This document shows, piece after piece, positions 1-5,709 of a stretch of 6,586 nucleotides of DNA. Location: the NCBI GenBank assembly GCA_027017165.1, contig JALURF010000013.1:1-6586 (forward strand). The letters are read 5' to 3'. Below the pieces are notes generated by a model. That model made no database searches, was not told the DNA's origin, and saw only the letters and a program-made list of their open reading frames with translations. The number at the start of each line of letters is the position of its first letter. Positions within the stretch are counted from its first letter, which is position 1. This DNA comes from Thermofilaceae archaeon. GTDB taxonomy: Archaea > Thermoproteota > Thermoprotei > Thermofilales > B69-G16. The position numbers and the translations under genes were made by a program.

Positions 1-851
1 CCTTCCTTTGTAATCTTTAACGCAGCTACAGCGTTTCCAAGTAAGAGAGACTCCTTAATGTCTAAACCTCTTTTTAAACCCACTAAAACCCCTGCGTTAA
101 AGGCGTCTCCAGCTCCCGTCGTATCCACTACTTCGACTTTAAAAGCAGGACAGAAAATACTATCCTCTCTAGAAATCGCAGTAGAGCCTACACTTCCTTG
201 TTTTACAAAAATATATTTGATTTTTTCCGAGTTCTCAAAGATTTTCTTCGGATCTTCGATAGAATTTTTCTCTAGCAGATGATAAAACTCTTCTTTATTC
301 ACAAACAAATAGTCTAGACTTCTTAAAACTTCCATTATTCCTCGAGGATCTTTTTTCACTAGAGTAGAACCGGGATCGTAGGATAAAGTGGGTTTATCCT
401 TATCTCTAAGATTTATTATCTTCTTTACTATGTTTACCCCACACCCACTTAAATGAATATGATCATAAACCTCTATCTCTATGTTTTCAACAATTTCGGG
501 TTTAAGATGGCTATTTGCTCCCTTATAAGCTATCATCGTCCTATTACCCGTTTCGTCGACTATTATAAAAACCCGCCCGCTAACCTCTTCTTCCACCCAG
601 ATAATCTCTGATGTATCAACCCCCCTCTTTCTTAGCCTATTTATCAACCACTCTCCATCCCTGCCTATACACCCTAATACTCTACATTTTACACCTAGTT
701 TCACTACAGCAACTGCAAAATTACAAGCTGAACCTCCCGCTTCAATTAGAAATTTGTAAGCTTCAATTCTGCTATCAATTCTAGGAGAATCCTTGGAGTA
801 TAGTAGGTAGTCATAGTTTATATTACCTATTGCTAGAAACACCTTTCTCAC
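1..851 (-). CDS. PfkB-family carbohydrate/nucleoside kinase, C-terminus cut by window edge
   Basis: This frame is open from about 851 to the left edge with no stop, giving roughly 283 residues; the last residues lie outside. It is a ribokinase/PfkB-family kinase, which transfers phosphate from ATP (sometimes ADP) to a sugar or nucleoside hydroxyl in the cytoplasm. Numbering from the GTG at 851, the N-terminus reads FLAIGNINYD, the usual first strand with the substrate-binding Asp (residue 13). The Gly-Gly substrate motif GGSACNFA lies at residues 39-46. The ATP anion hole DTTGAGD is at 243-249, with D249 as catalytic base, followed by AFNAG. Two in-frame GTG starts are possible, 851 and 842. 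I prefer 851 because AGGTGGAG at 853-860 puts the GGTG core 4 bases upstream of it, the same spacing as at the AMMECR1 gene; 842 would give a protein 3 residues shorter. It overlaps the HAD gene by 29 bases (20 with the shorter start), so the two are co-transcribed. The family is certain; the substrate is not. Confidence 0.9.
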   Translation of the reverse strand, partial: MRKVFLAIGNINYDYLLYSKDSPRIDSRIEAYKFLIEAGGSACNFAVAVVKLGVKCRVLGCIGRDGEWLINRLRKRGVDTSEIIWVEEEVSGRVFIIVDETGNRTMIAYKGANSHLKPEIVENIEIEVYDHIHLSGCGVNIVKKIINLRDKDKPTLSYDPGSTLVKKDPRGIMEVLRSLDYLFVNKEEFYHLLEKNSIEDPKKIFENSEKIKYIFVKQGSVGSTAISREDSIFCPAFKVEVVDTTGAGDAFNAGVLVGLKRGLDIKESLLLGNAVAALKITKE

Positions 852-1506
852 ACTCCACCTTTTTTAGGTACTCTGGTATAGAGGCGACGCTTTCTACGAC
901 GACGTCAGCCCCGTATTTTAATAACGTTTCTCTACTTTCATATCCCGTTAACACTCCGATGGTAAAGACGCCAGCTTTTTTCCCGCTCATCATATCATAT
1001 TTATAATCTCCTACGAATATCACCTCGCTCGGTGAAACACCGTATTTTTTCATGATATCGATTATTAACTCTTTTTTGGAAAACCTAAATTCATGATTTT
1101 TCAGATTCTCCGCCGTATAAACTTCGTCAATATAGCGATCTAAGCCGTGATGTCTCAAGTTTTCCCATACTCTTTCTCTCGAAGATTTACGCCCCGTAAC
1201 CACCACCACTCTTATCCCCGCATTTTTTAAAAATGATAAACATTTCATGACTCCATCAATTATCTTATCATCTTCAAAGCGCTCTTCATCGTATATTCTC
1301 AAGAAAGTATCCCAGAAATCCTCTACTAGGGTTGGAGGCGAAATTAGCGCGTCTAAATCATCTTTTTTGTACCGGTCGATAAAATTTCTCCAGTCAACCT
1401 CCGGCAATCCATACATTTTAAGCGTTTTATTAAACACTCTATAGAAGCGGGACAGAGTATCTATTAATGTTTGATCTAGGTCGAATATCGCCAATTTCAC
1501 CCTCAT
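823..1506 (-). CDS. HAD-superfamily phosphatase, phosphoglycolate-phosphatase-like
   Basis: This 227-residue protein has all the haloacid-dehalogenase phosphatase motifs. Motif I is DLDQT at residues 9-13, with D9 as nucleophile and D11 as acid/base. Motif II is VVVTGR, ending with T104-G105-R106. A motif III lysine lies near K144/K145. Motif IV is VGDYKYD, with D167 and D171 binding Mg2+. Residues of about 18-90 between motifs I and II form a helical C1-type cap, and the length is typical for phosphoglycolate phosphatase/Gph-like enzymes. The reaction is hydrolysis of a small phosphomonoester in the cytoplasm; the substrate is unknown. The ATG start at 1506 has no clear Shine-Dalgarno site, but a TATA-like box lies 25-34 bases upstream, as expected for a leaderless archaeal transcript. 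The downstream PfkB kinase overlaps its 3' end, which suggests that the pair acts on the same metabolite route, as opposing or consecutive steps. That link is inference. Confidence 0.88.
   Translation of the reverse strand: MRVKLAIFDLDQTLIDTLSRFYRVFNKTLKMYGLPEVDWRNFIDRYKKDDLDALISPPTLVEDFWDTFLRIYDEERFEDDKIIDGVMKCLSFLKNAGIRVVVVTGRKSSRERVWENLRHHGLDRYIDEVYTAENLKNHEFRFSKKELIIDIMKKYGVSPSEVIFVGDYKYDMMSGKKAGVFTIGVLTGYESRETLLKYGADVVVESVASIPEYLKKVECEKGVSSNR
853..860 (-). promoter_or_regulatory. Shine-Dalgarno site of the PfkB kinase gene
   Basis: On the minus strand this reads AGGTGGAG, a good match to the archaeal anti-SD. It lies inside the end of the HAD gene and supports a kinase start at 851 (4 bases after the GGTG core) or at 842 (10 bases after the whole site). 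Confidence 0.6.
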
Positions 1507-1530
1507 ACCAATTGTCTATGATATCTTTGT

Positions 1531-1540
1531 TAAATAAAAT
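1531..1540 (-). promoter_or_regulatory. TATA-like box for the HAD/PfkB transcript
   Basis: On the minus strand this reads ATTTTATTTA, centred about 29 bases upstream of the ATG at 1506. Archaeal transcription usually starts about 25-28 bases past the box centre, so the RNA would begin almost at the ATG, giving a leaderless message. Absence of a Shine-Dalgarno site there agrees. Confidence 0.5.
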
Positions 1541-1555
1541 TTTGTTGAGAATAAC

Positions 1556-1565
1556 TTTAATTAAT
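1556..1565 (+). promoter_or_regulatory. TATA-like box for the coiled-coil protein gene
   Basis: TTTAATTAAT is centred about 33 bases before the GTG at 1594, predicting an RNA start near 1587 and a leader of only a few bases. There is no Shine-Dalgarno sequence in the gap. Together with the box at 1531-1540 it makes 1507-1593 a divergent promoter region. Confidence 0.5.
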
Positions 1566-1593
1566 ACGCGGTGTAGTAATAGCGTGTGGGATA

Positions 1594-2157
1594 GTGAGTG
1601 AATCAAGGCTTAAGCTTTTAGCTTCTCTTAAGGCGAGAATTGAAAAAAGAATTTCCGAACTTGAGCAAGAGCTCTCCGAGCTTAAAGCCTTAGTCCATTT
1701 TATCGACGAAGTATTGTCAAAGGAGAGTTTTGTTCCAGCTTCTGAGCTTAAAAGAGTAGAAGTAGAGGAACGCCCAGCTCTAGAACGTGAAGTATTGGAA
1801 AAGCCTATTGCAGAGCACACTTTTACCGCTAGAACTGGAGAAAAATTAGCTAAAATGATTGTATACAAGAACTACTTAGTGGTTAAGCCGTTAATCAAGC
1901 TTCACGTATCAACTCCTCCTTTCAGACATTTCCTTTTGAATAGGCTACTCTTGGAGATGAGGAGTAGCGATGAAGAAAAAGTACAGGAGGGGTCGCTAGA
2001 TCCCGACCTCGTAATTGACTATGAGATAAAAACAGAAGACGATGTTCTAAAAGAATTAGTTATACGAAATTATAGAGATAGGAGACGGTTGGAAGAGCTT
2101 CGTGGAGCTATAAGGTGGACTCTGGCTAGGATGTACGAGAAAGAATATCCTAGCTAG
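1594..2157 (+). CDS. Uncharacterised archaeal coiled-coil protein
   Basis: This 187-residue protein is not one I can assign to a named family. Residues of about 4-45 form a charged amphipathic helix with heptad-like spacing of Leu and Ile (KLLASLKARIEKRISELEQE), so a coiled coil and oligomerisation are likely. A Glu-rich linker follows at about 48-70. Residues of about 70-187 look like a folded domain of alternating strands and helices: TARTGEKLAKMIVYKNYLVV, then a helix with TPPFRHFLLNRLLLEM, then a C-terminal helix ending AIRWTLARMYEKE. There is no signal peptide, membrane segment or cysteine pair, so it is probably cytoplasmic. The GTG start is the only usable one: the upstream frame reaches a stop at 1558 without another ATG, GTG or TTG. 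It is the only plus-strand gene and converges on DNA ligase. The domain is reminiscent of hypothetical proteins conserved in TACK archaea, but that is from memory and unverified. A role near information processing would be a guess from its neighbours. Confidence 0.6.
   Translation: MSESRLKLLASLKARIEKRISELEQELSELKALVHFIDEVLSKESFVPASELKRVEVEERPALEREVLEKPIAEHTFTARTGEKLAKMIVYKNYLVVKPLIKLHVSTPPFRHFLLNRLLLEMRSSDEEKVQEGSLDPDLVIDYEIKTEDDVLKELVIRNYRDRRRLEELRGAIRWTLARMYEKEYPS
2150..2157. other. Palindrome carrying both stop codons of convergent genes
   Basis: CTAGCTAG is self-complementary. Read on the plus strand it ends the coiled-coil gene (AGC TAG), and on the minus strand it ends the ligase gene (also AGC TAG). 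The two coding regions therefore overlap by 8 bases tail to tail, leaving no room for a terminator between them. Confidence 0.9.
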
Positions 2158-3937
2158 CAGTTTTCTTCTGAGACTTATACATTTCAATGAGTTCCTTAGT
2201 AGTTGTAGCCTGTTCTGCTTTTTTATCAAATCTATAACGGCCGGTAAATCGAGGGAATCTGATGGCTAATCCTGCTTCTTCTCTAATTTTTCCAAAAGCA
2301 CACGTATGAAGCGGGCTTAACGTAATTTCGGCCCCTATAATCTCCAGCACTACCGCTGGGACAAACCATACATCCGCTTCCAGTTTGGATAATACTCGGG
2401 GATGTTTATGATCTATCTTGTATGGGGCCAGCAATTCTGGAAGTTTTGCTAAATCTTCGTCTGTAAAGCCGCTACCAACTTTACATACTGTTTCGAACAC
2501 GTCTTTCTCCGGGTTATAAGCAGCCATAAGAAGAGCCCCATAGGTCCCGGCTCTCTTTCCCCTGCCGTAGAAAGCCCCCACGATAACTAGGTCAACTGTA
2601 TCTGTCATCTCGTACCTGTAGTCTCTCTTATATTTTATCCAGAGCCATCCTCTAGCGCCCATTTGGTATATGGAGTCAGAGGATATGGATTTACACATTA
2701 TACCCTCACATCCGTCGCTTATAGCTTGTTCAAAGAATTTATCAAGCTCTAGTGGGTCGTCTACTATACGGGCTTCGGCTAAGGATATGTAATCGGTTTC
2801 TTCAACTACTTCCTCTAGCTTCTTCCTTCTCTCCGGATACGGTTTTGAGATGTACTCTATGCCATCTAAGTATAGTAGGTCGAAGAGGAAGAAATGTACA
2901 GGATACATCTCCATCGCTTCCTTAACTCCATATTTTCTCCTCCTATGCATTAATTCTTGAAAAGGCAACATTTCCCCGGTATCAGGGTTTACCGCTACGC
3001 ACTCGCCCTCCACTATAGCCTCTTTAGCTTTAACATGCTTTTTAACCATATCTACTACATCTGGATAATGGTGGGTTATGTTTTCCAAGCGCCTGCTGAA
3101 TAGAACTATTTTATCTCCATCTTTATGAGCTTGAATTCTCTCTCCATCATACTTATACTCGACGACGCACTTGCCGCCTAACTTGCTAAGTATCTCTTTG
3201 GGATTGCTTAGCCGTTCGGCGAGCATCGGCTGTATGGGTATACCCACTTTAATCTTAATCTTTCTAACTCCTTCAAGCCCTTCTAAAGCTAATTTTTTAG
3301 CTATATAGCCTAGATCGGGGTGGACATTATAAGCCCTCTCTATCACGTCTCTCGCCGATTTAGATCCCGTGAAAGCTATGGCTAAAGCATCTAGTATGGT
3401 CATATCGGCTATCCCTAGCCTGAGCCTGCCAGTCACCGTTCTTAGTATGTACTTAGCTTCTTTAGGAGACGCATCTTTTAATATGCTAGCCAAAAGAGAG
3501 ATTTTAAGATCTTGAGACCCTTCGCCGGTAGCTTTTGCTATTTTCTCGAGTTTTCCGTAAACAACCGATACTGTAAGCTTTCTAGCAATTTCTACTCCTT
3601 CGAAGAAGCGCGTTATAGATACTGGTTTATATTTACTAAGTAGTTTCTCTGCCACTAAGCCTATATCTCCCAGTTTTTTATACTCATTCTCTACCACCTT
3701 CACGCTTACACCTACCGCTGTGGCCAGTGCTCGCATAGCTAACTTCTCCGCTATTCCGAGTTCAACACCTACGTAGTCTGGGTAGAGCTTTCCCTGAGTT
3801 AGGTAAACTACTTTATCTATAACTTCCGGCGGAGTCTTGCTAAAGAGCACTACTAGATAATCAGTCATCGCAGTCCTGCTAGTCGTGGCTTCTATTTTTT
3901 CGTAGGTATCTGCCAGAAATGAGTATTCTAAGTCCAT
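2150..3937 (-). CDS. lig: ATP-dependent DNA ligase, archaeal LigI type
   Basis: This 595-residue enzyme seals nicks in duplex DNA, using ATP to form a lysyl-AMP intermediate; in archaea it joins Okazaki fragments and completes repair. Three domains are visible. Residues 1 to about 225 form the helical DNA-binding domain (TGEGSQD at 137-143; AKYILRTVTGRLRLGI at 161-176). The adenylation domain follows, with motif I EYKYDGER (catalytic K262), SRRLEN at 281-286, VEGE at 309-312, LFDLLYLDG at 351-359, EGIMCK at 411-416 and WIKYKRDY at 433-440 (K435, K437). The OB-fold domain, from about 445 to the end, contains VGAFYGRGKRAG and LRFPR-like IRFPRFTGRYR. All catalytic motifs are intact. Features such as KRDY...TDTVDLVIVGAFYG and SPLHTCAF resemble crenarchaeal ligases more than euryarchaeal ones. 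GGGAG lies 3 bases before the ATG at 3937. The gene sits 56 bases downstream of L35Ae with its own TATA-like box. I saw no obvious PCNA-binding box. Confidence 0.97.
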   Translation of the reverse strand: MDLEYSFLADTYEKIEATTSRTAMTDYLVVLFSKTPPEVIDKVVYLTQGKLYPDYVGVELGIAEKLAMRALATAVGVSVKVVENEYKKLGDIGLVAEKLLSKYKPVSITRFFEGVEIARKLTVSVVYGKLEKIAKATGEGSQDLKISLLASILKDASPKEAKYILRTVTGRLRLGIADMTILDALAIAFTGSKSARDVIERAYNVHPDLGYIAKKLALEGLEGVRKIKIKVGIPIQPMLAERLSNPKEILSKLGGKCVVEYKYDGERIQAHKDGDKIVLFSRRLENITHHYPDVVDMVKKHVKAKEAIVEGECVAVNPDTGEMLPFQELMHRRRKYGVKEAMEMYPVHFFLFDLLYLDGIEYISKPYPERRKKLEEVVEETDYISLAEARIVDDPLELDKFFEQAISDGCEGIMCKSISSDSIYQMGARGWLWIKYKRDYRYEMTDTVDLVIVGAFYGRGKRAGTYGALLMAAYNPEKDVFETVCKVGSGFTDEDLAKLPELLAPYKIDHKHPRVLSKLEADVWFVPAVVLEIIGAEITLSPLHTCAFGKIREEAGLAIRFPRFTGRYRFDKKAEQATTTKELIEMYKSQKKTAS

Positions 3938-3940
3938 CTT

Positions 3941-3945
3941 CTCCC
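3941..3945 (-). promoter_or_regulatory. Shine-Dalgarno site of DNA ligase
   Basis: On the minus strand this is GGGAG followed by AAG and the ATG at 3937. The spacing is short but workable, and it supports the ATG as start. Confidence 0.6.
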
Positions 3946-3983
3946 AAGATAGAAGTTTAAAATGAGCGATTTAACTGTTTCTT

Positions 3984-3993
3984 TTTAAATAAA
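3984..3993 (-). promoter_or_regulatory. TATA-like box upstream of DNA ligase
   Basis: On the minus strand TTTATTTAAA directly follows the L35Ae stop codon. It predicts an RNA start near 3961 and a leader of about 23 bases that contains the GGGAG site, so the ligase could be transcribed separately from L35Ae. The T-rich stretch could instead help terminate the L35Ae transcript; the sequence alone does not decide. Confidence 0.5.
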
Positions 3994-4251
3994 CTACAAG
4001 ATTTTTACTTTAATTCCTAAAGCCTGACCAGGGAGAGGCTTCCTAAACCTAGCTAAGAGACGTCCTTTACGTCCGTGAATTTTAATTATCTTCCCTCTAA
4101 ATGACTTCTTCTCTGATAAGCTTAATACAACTTTCCTACCTATGAAAGACGCCGCTTTGCTTGCCGTATCGACGTTAGGAATCTCCAGTATCGCGTACCA
4201 TTCGCGTTGACTTCCTCCTCCCCTTTTAAACGATAGGATGTACGCCTCCAT
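3994..4251 (-). CDS. rpl35ae: Large-subunit ribosomal protein L35Ae
   Basis: This 85-residue basic protein matches the L35Ae (eL33) family, found in archaeal and eukaryotic large ribosomal subunits and absent from bacteria. The diagnostic parts are the ASFIGRKVV strand (residues 34-42), RGKIIKIHGRKG (52-63) and the C-terminal block ARFRKPLPGQALGIKVKI (67-84). The family signature HGxKGxxxARFRKxLPGQALG is intact. Archaeal members are about 80-95 residues, so it is full length. The N-terminal GGGSQREWYA loop (11-20) is a variable region. The ATG at 4251 follows GGGGGT at 4256-4261. A TATA-like box within a 21-base inverted repeat lies in the 52-base gap upstream, so it likely has its own promoter, as expected for a strongly expressed ribosomal gene. 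The thioredoxin-fold gene lies upstream and DNA ligase downstream, all on the same strand. Confidence 0.95.
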   Translation of the reverse strand: MEAYILSFKRGGGSQREWYAILEIPNVDTASKAASFIGRKVVLSLSEKKSFRGKIIKIHGRKGRLLARFRKPLPGQALGIKVKIL

Positions 4252-4255
4252 AGTG

Positions 4256-4261
4256 ACCCCC
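4256..4261 (-). promoter_or_regulatory. Shine-Dalgarno-like site of L35Ae
   Basis: On the minus strand GGGGGT precedes the ATG at 4251 with CACT between. It is a partial match to GGAGGTGATC and agrees with the chosen start. Confidence 0.5.
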
Positions 4262-4275
4262 AGACACCTATACTT

Positions 4276-4296
4276 AAGAAAATTTAAAATTTTCTT
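4276..4296. repeat. 21-base inverted repeat in the L35Ae promoter
   Basis: The arms AAGAAAATTT (4276-4285) and AAATTTTCTT (4287-4296) are perfect reverse complements around a single A at 4286. The repeat covers the TATA-like box of L35Ae. It could be a dimeric-regulator operator, or simply an AT-rich core promoter that happens to be symmetric. Confidence 0.9.
4281..4290 (-). promoter_or_regulatory. TATA-like box of L35Ae
   Basis: On the minus strand this reads ATTTTAAATT, preceded by CGAAGAAA, which resembles the purine-rich BRE bound by TFB. It lies about 35 bases upstream of the ATG, predicting an RNA start near 4259 and a very short leader. Confidence 0.5.
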
Positions 4297-4303
4297 CGTA
4301 ATA

Positions 4304-5011
4304 TTACCATGAACACGGAGGATTTAAGGGGTCTTCTACAATTCTCCCCAACATAGCACATCTTTTGGCAGCTTCATTATAAAATACACAAGTAGTACAA
4401 GTTCTCTTAGCCTTTCTAGCCTCAGGTTTTGGAATTGGAGGAGGAGGTGGTACCTCTTCTATCACTGGTTTAGAAACTTTCTCCTCTTCTATTTTTTCTT
4501 CTATGGTTATTTCTTCGGGTTTTTCTAGAGAAAATGGAGGCTCTTCAAACTTAGGCTCTTCCATAGGAGGAGGAAATTCTATCTCTGATGGGAATTCCGG
4601 CGGTGTATAGCGTTCAACTCTACTTACTGATGATTCCTCAACTGGCTTAAATTCTTCAACAGGTTTAATTGGCTGTATTGGCTTCCTCTCCTCTAAGGTG
4701 ATACCCTCATCTGCAAGTATTTCGTAGAGTTCTTGACGGGAGGGGTATCTGCCCTCTAGAACTTTCCGATCGTCTATTACTATCGCTGGTATGCTCTTTA
4801 TCCCATATTTCCTAAATGTTAAAGTTGATATGCCGCCGAAAAGTTCCTCCATTGTCTCTAGAAAGTTGGGGAAATCCTCTGGATTATTTATATGAATGAG
4901 ATGGACTTTAAGGTCTATTTTATCTTTAAAAGGCTTTGTTAACTCCCTTAAATCATCTAGTAGTTGTTTAGATCTGGAGTCTCTGCATATGAACAGCTGT
5001 ATTGTCCTCAA
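4304..5011 (-). CDS. Thioredoxin-fold protein with Pro/Glu-rich linker and C-terminal four-cysteine knuckle
   Basis: This 235-residue protein has three parts. Residues 1 to about 103 fit a thioredoxin-like fold: strand RTIQLFIC, helix, strand KVHLIHI, then GIKSIPAIVIDDRKVLEG with the typical cis-Pro (P75), and a final helix SRQELYEIL. The usual CxxC is replaced by a single cysteine (C9 in CRDS), so classical dithiol exchange by this domain alone is unlikely. Residues of about 104-200 are a Pro/Glu/Lys-rich, probably disordered linker with a KPVEE repeat (116-126) and five prolines at 188-192. The C-terminus carries C205, C208, C218 and C233, spaced CxxC-x9-C-x14-C and ending EDPLNPPCSW, probably a zinc or iron-sulfur knuckle. 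The TTG start is supported by AAGGTG six bases upstream, and the frame is closed by TAA just before it. I see no signal peptide or membrane helix. The function is unknown. Confidence 0.6.
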   Translation of the reverse strand: MRTIQLFICRDSRSKQLLDDLRELTKPFKDKIDLKVHLIHINNPEDFPNFLETMEELFGGISTLTFRKYGIKSIPAIVIDDRKVLEGRYPSRQELYEILADEGITLEERKPIQPIKPVEEFKPVEESSVSRVERYTPPEFPSEIEFPPPMEEPKFEEPPFSLEKPEEITIEEKIEEEKVSKPVIEEVPPPPPIPKPEARKAKRTCTTCVFYNEAAKRCAMLGRIVEDPLNPPCSW

Positions 5012-5017
5012 TTTTTA

Positions 5018-5023
5018 CACCTT
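5018..5023 (-). promoter_or_regulatory. Shine-Dalgarno site fixing a TTG start
   Basis: On the minus strand AAGGTG is followed by TAAAAA and then TTG at 5011. An in-frame TAA at 5015-5017 excludes any earlier start, so this site decides for TTG. Confidence 0.7.
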
Positions 5024-5050
5024 AGCCTCATCTATTCTATCGCTTATACC

Positions 5051-5058
5051 TATAATTA
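5051..5058 (-). promoter_or_regulatory. Possible TATA-like box of the thioredoxin-fold gene
   Basis: On the minus strand TAATTATA, preceded by GTAAAAC, lies in the 56-base gap after the AMMECR1 gene. It predicts an RNA start near 5028 and a leader of about 17 bases that would include the Shine-Dalgarno site. The match is weak. Confidence 0.3.
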
Positions 5059-5067
5059 GTTTTACGT

Positions 5068-5709
5068 TTACACTAAGCCTAGTTTGCGCTCTATAATCTC
5101 TCCTTCAGGCTCTAACTCTGCAAATATCTGAGCTTCAAAAGTGTATACCTTAGTCCCCGGCATCATCCAAGCGCGAGCCGGAAGTCCCGCTTTAATACAG
5201 GCCTGGTCTAGGAACTTTTCTTCAGACCACTCGTACTCTACCGCGACTTGTGGTAAAAGTAGTCCCTTGAAAAAGCCTCTCTCCACTATTAATCCGTGAA
5301 CTCCTACCTTTATATGACGAGGAAGCTCTCTAGGATCGCTGACGTTTAGAAGTTTAGGTTTTGTTAGTACGCTCACTTCGAATATTATACTCTGTAGCTC
5401 GTTCTCCACTAAAGGCGGGAAACGCGGATCATGAAATGCCGCGTCTAGGGCCGCTCTAATAGTAGCTTCCACTAGAGGGAGTACCGGTTCTGGATATCCT
5501 ATACATCCCCTTAATACCCTCTTCCTCATCCCATCAGGTTGAACTACTATTTTCTCCAAAGTTACAAACACTCCCCTCTTCTCGTAGAGAATCGGCGGGG
5601 TATCGCTCGGAGGCTTGTACTCCTCATAACTTTTAAAGTATTCTTCTACGGTCTTTCTAGCCAGTTTTACTAAAAATCTCCCCTCCTCTATAGATAATTT
5701 GTCGACAAT
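5068..5709 (-). CDS. AMMECR1-domain protein with apparent ATT start
   Basis: The protein carries an AMMECR1 domain, a family conserved across archaea, bacteria and eukaryotes without a firmly established activity; family members often co-occur with Memo-like and radical SAM proteins, neither of which is seen here. The hallmark LRGCIGY lies at residues 66-72 of the 213-residue form, followed by AALDAAFHDPRFPPL and FKGLLLPQVA; the C-terminal part matches the family to VYTFEAQIF. The only standard start in frame is GTG at 5571, which would remove 46 residues, including the conserved first helix (EEGRFLVKLARKTVEEYF) and the EKRGVFVTL strand entry. The frame is open up to a stop at 5713-5715, with no ATG, GTG or TTG before 5571. 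An ATT at 5709 directly follows GGTGAT and overlaps the upstream TAA as TAATT, just like a usual TAATG coupling site. I therefore annotate the long form. The alternatives are a sequence error or a truncated GTG form. Confidence 0.8.
   Translation of the reverse strand: MVDKLSIEEGRFLVKLARKTVEEYFKSYEEYKPPSDTPPILYEKRGVFVTLEKIVVQPDGMRKRVLRGCIGYPEPVLPLVEATIRAALDAAFHDPRFPPLVENELQSIIFEVSVLTKPKLLNVSDPRELPRHIKVGVHGLIVERGFFKGLLLPQVAVEYEWSEEKFLDQACIKAGLPARAWMMPGTKVYTFEAQIFAELEPEGEIIERKLGLV

Noticed and set aside
58..282. Plus-strand open frame of 74 residues
   Set aside because: It lies antisense within the PfkB kinase, which is continuous and has all family motifs; the encoded peptide is low-complexity and has no recognisable feature.
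1..851. Frameshifted or degraded kinase pseudogene
   Set aside because: Codon-by-codon reading shows no stop or frame change from 851 to the left edge, and both substrate and ATP motifs are intact; it only runs off the window.
1247..1444. Plus-strand open frame antisense to the HAD gene
   Set aside because: Ser-rich shadow of a well-supported phosphatase; no start signal.
1557..1868. Minus-strand open frame antisense to the coiled-coil gene
   Set aside because: Ser/Leu-rich translation typical of the reverse of a Glu/Lys-rich coiled coil. It would also cover the divergent promoter.
2150..3937. PCNA-binding (PIP) box in DNA ligase
   Set aside because: Neither the first 35 nor the last 30 residues contain a convincing QxxhxxFF-type pattern; a divergent motif cannot be excluded.
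4304..5011. Exported or membrane-anchored thiol-disulfide protein
   Set aside because: No signal peptide or hydrophobic helix is present, and the CxxC is missing, so an extracytoplasmic oxidoreductase role is not supported.
4896..5096. Plus-strand open frame with hydrophobic end
   Set aside because: It is antisense to the start of the thioredoxin-fold gene and spans the gap and the end of AMMECR1; no Shine-Dalgarno site and no family resemblance.
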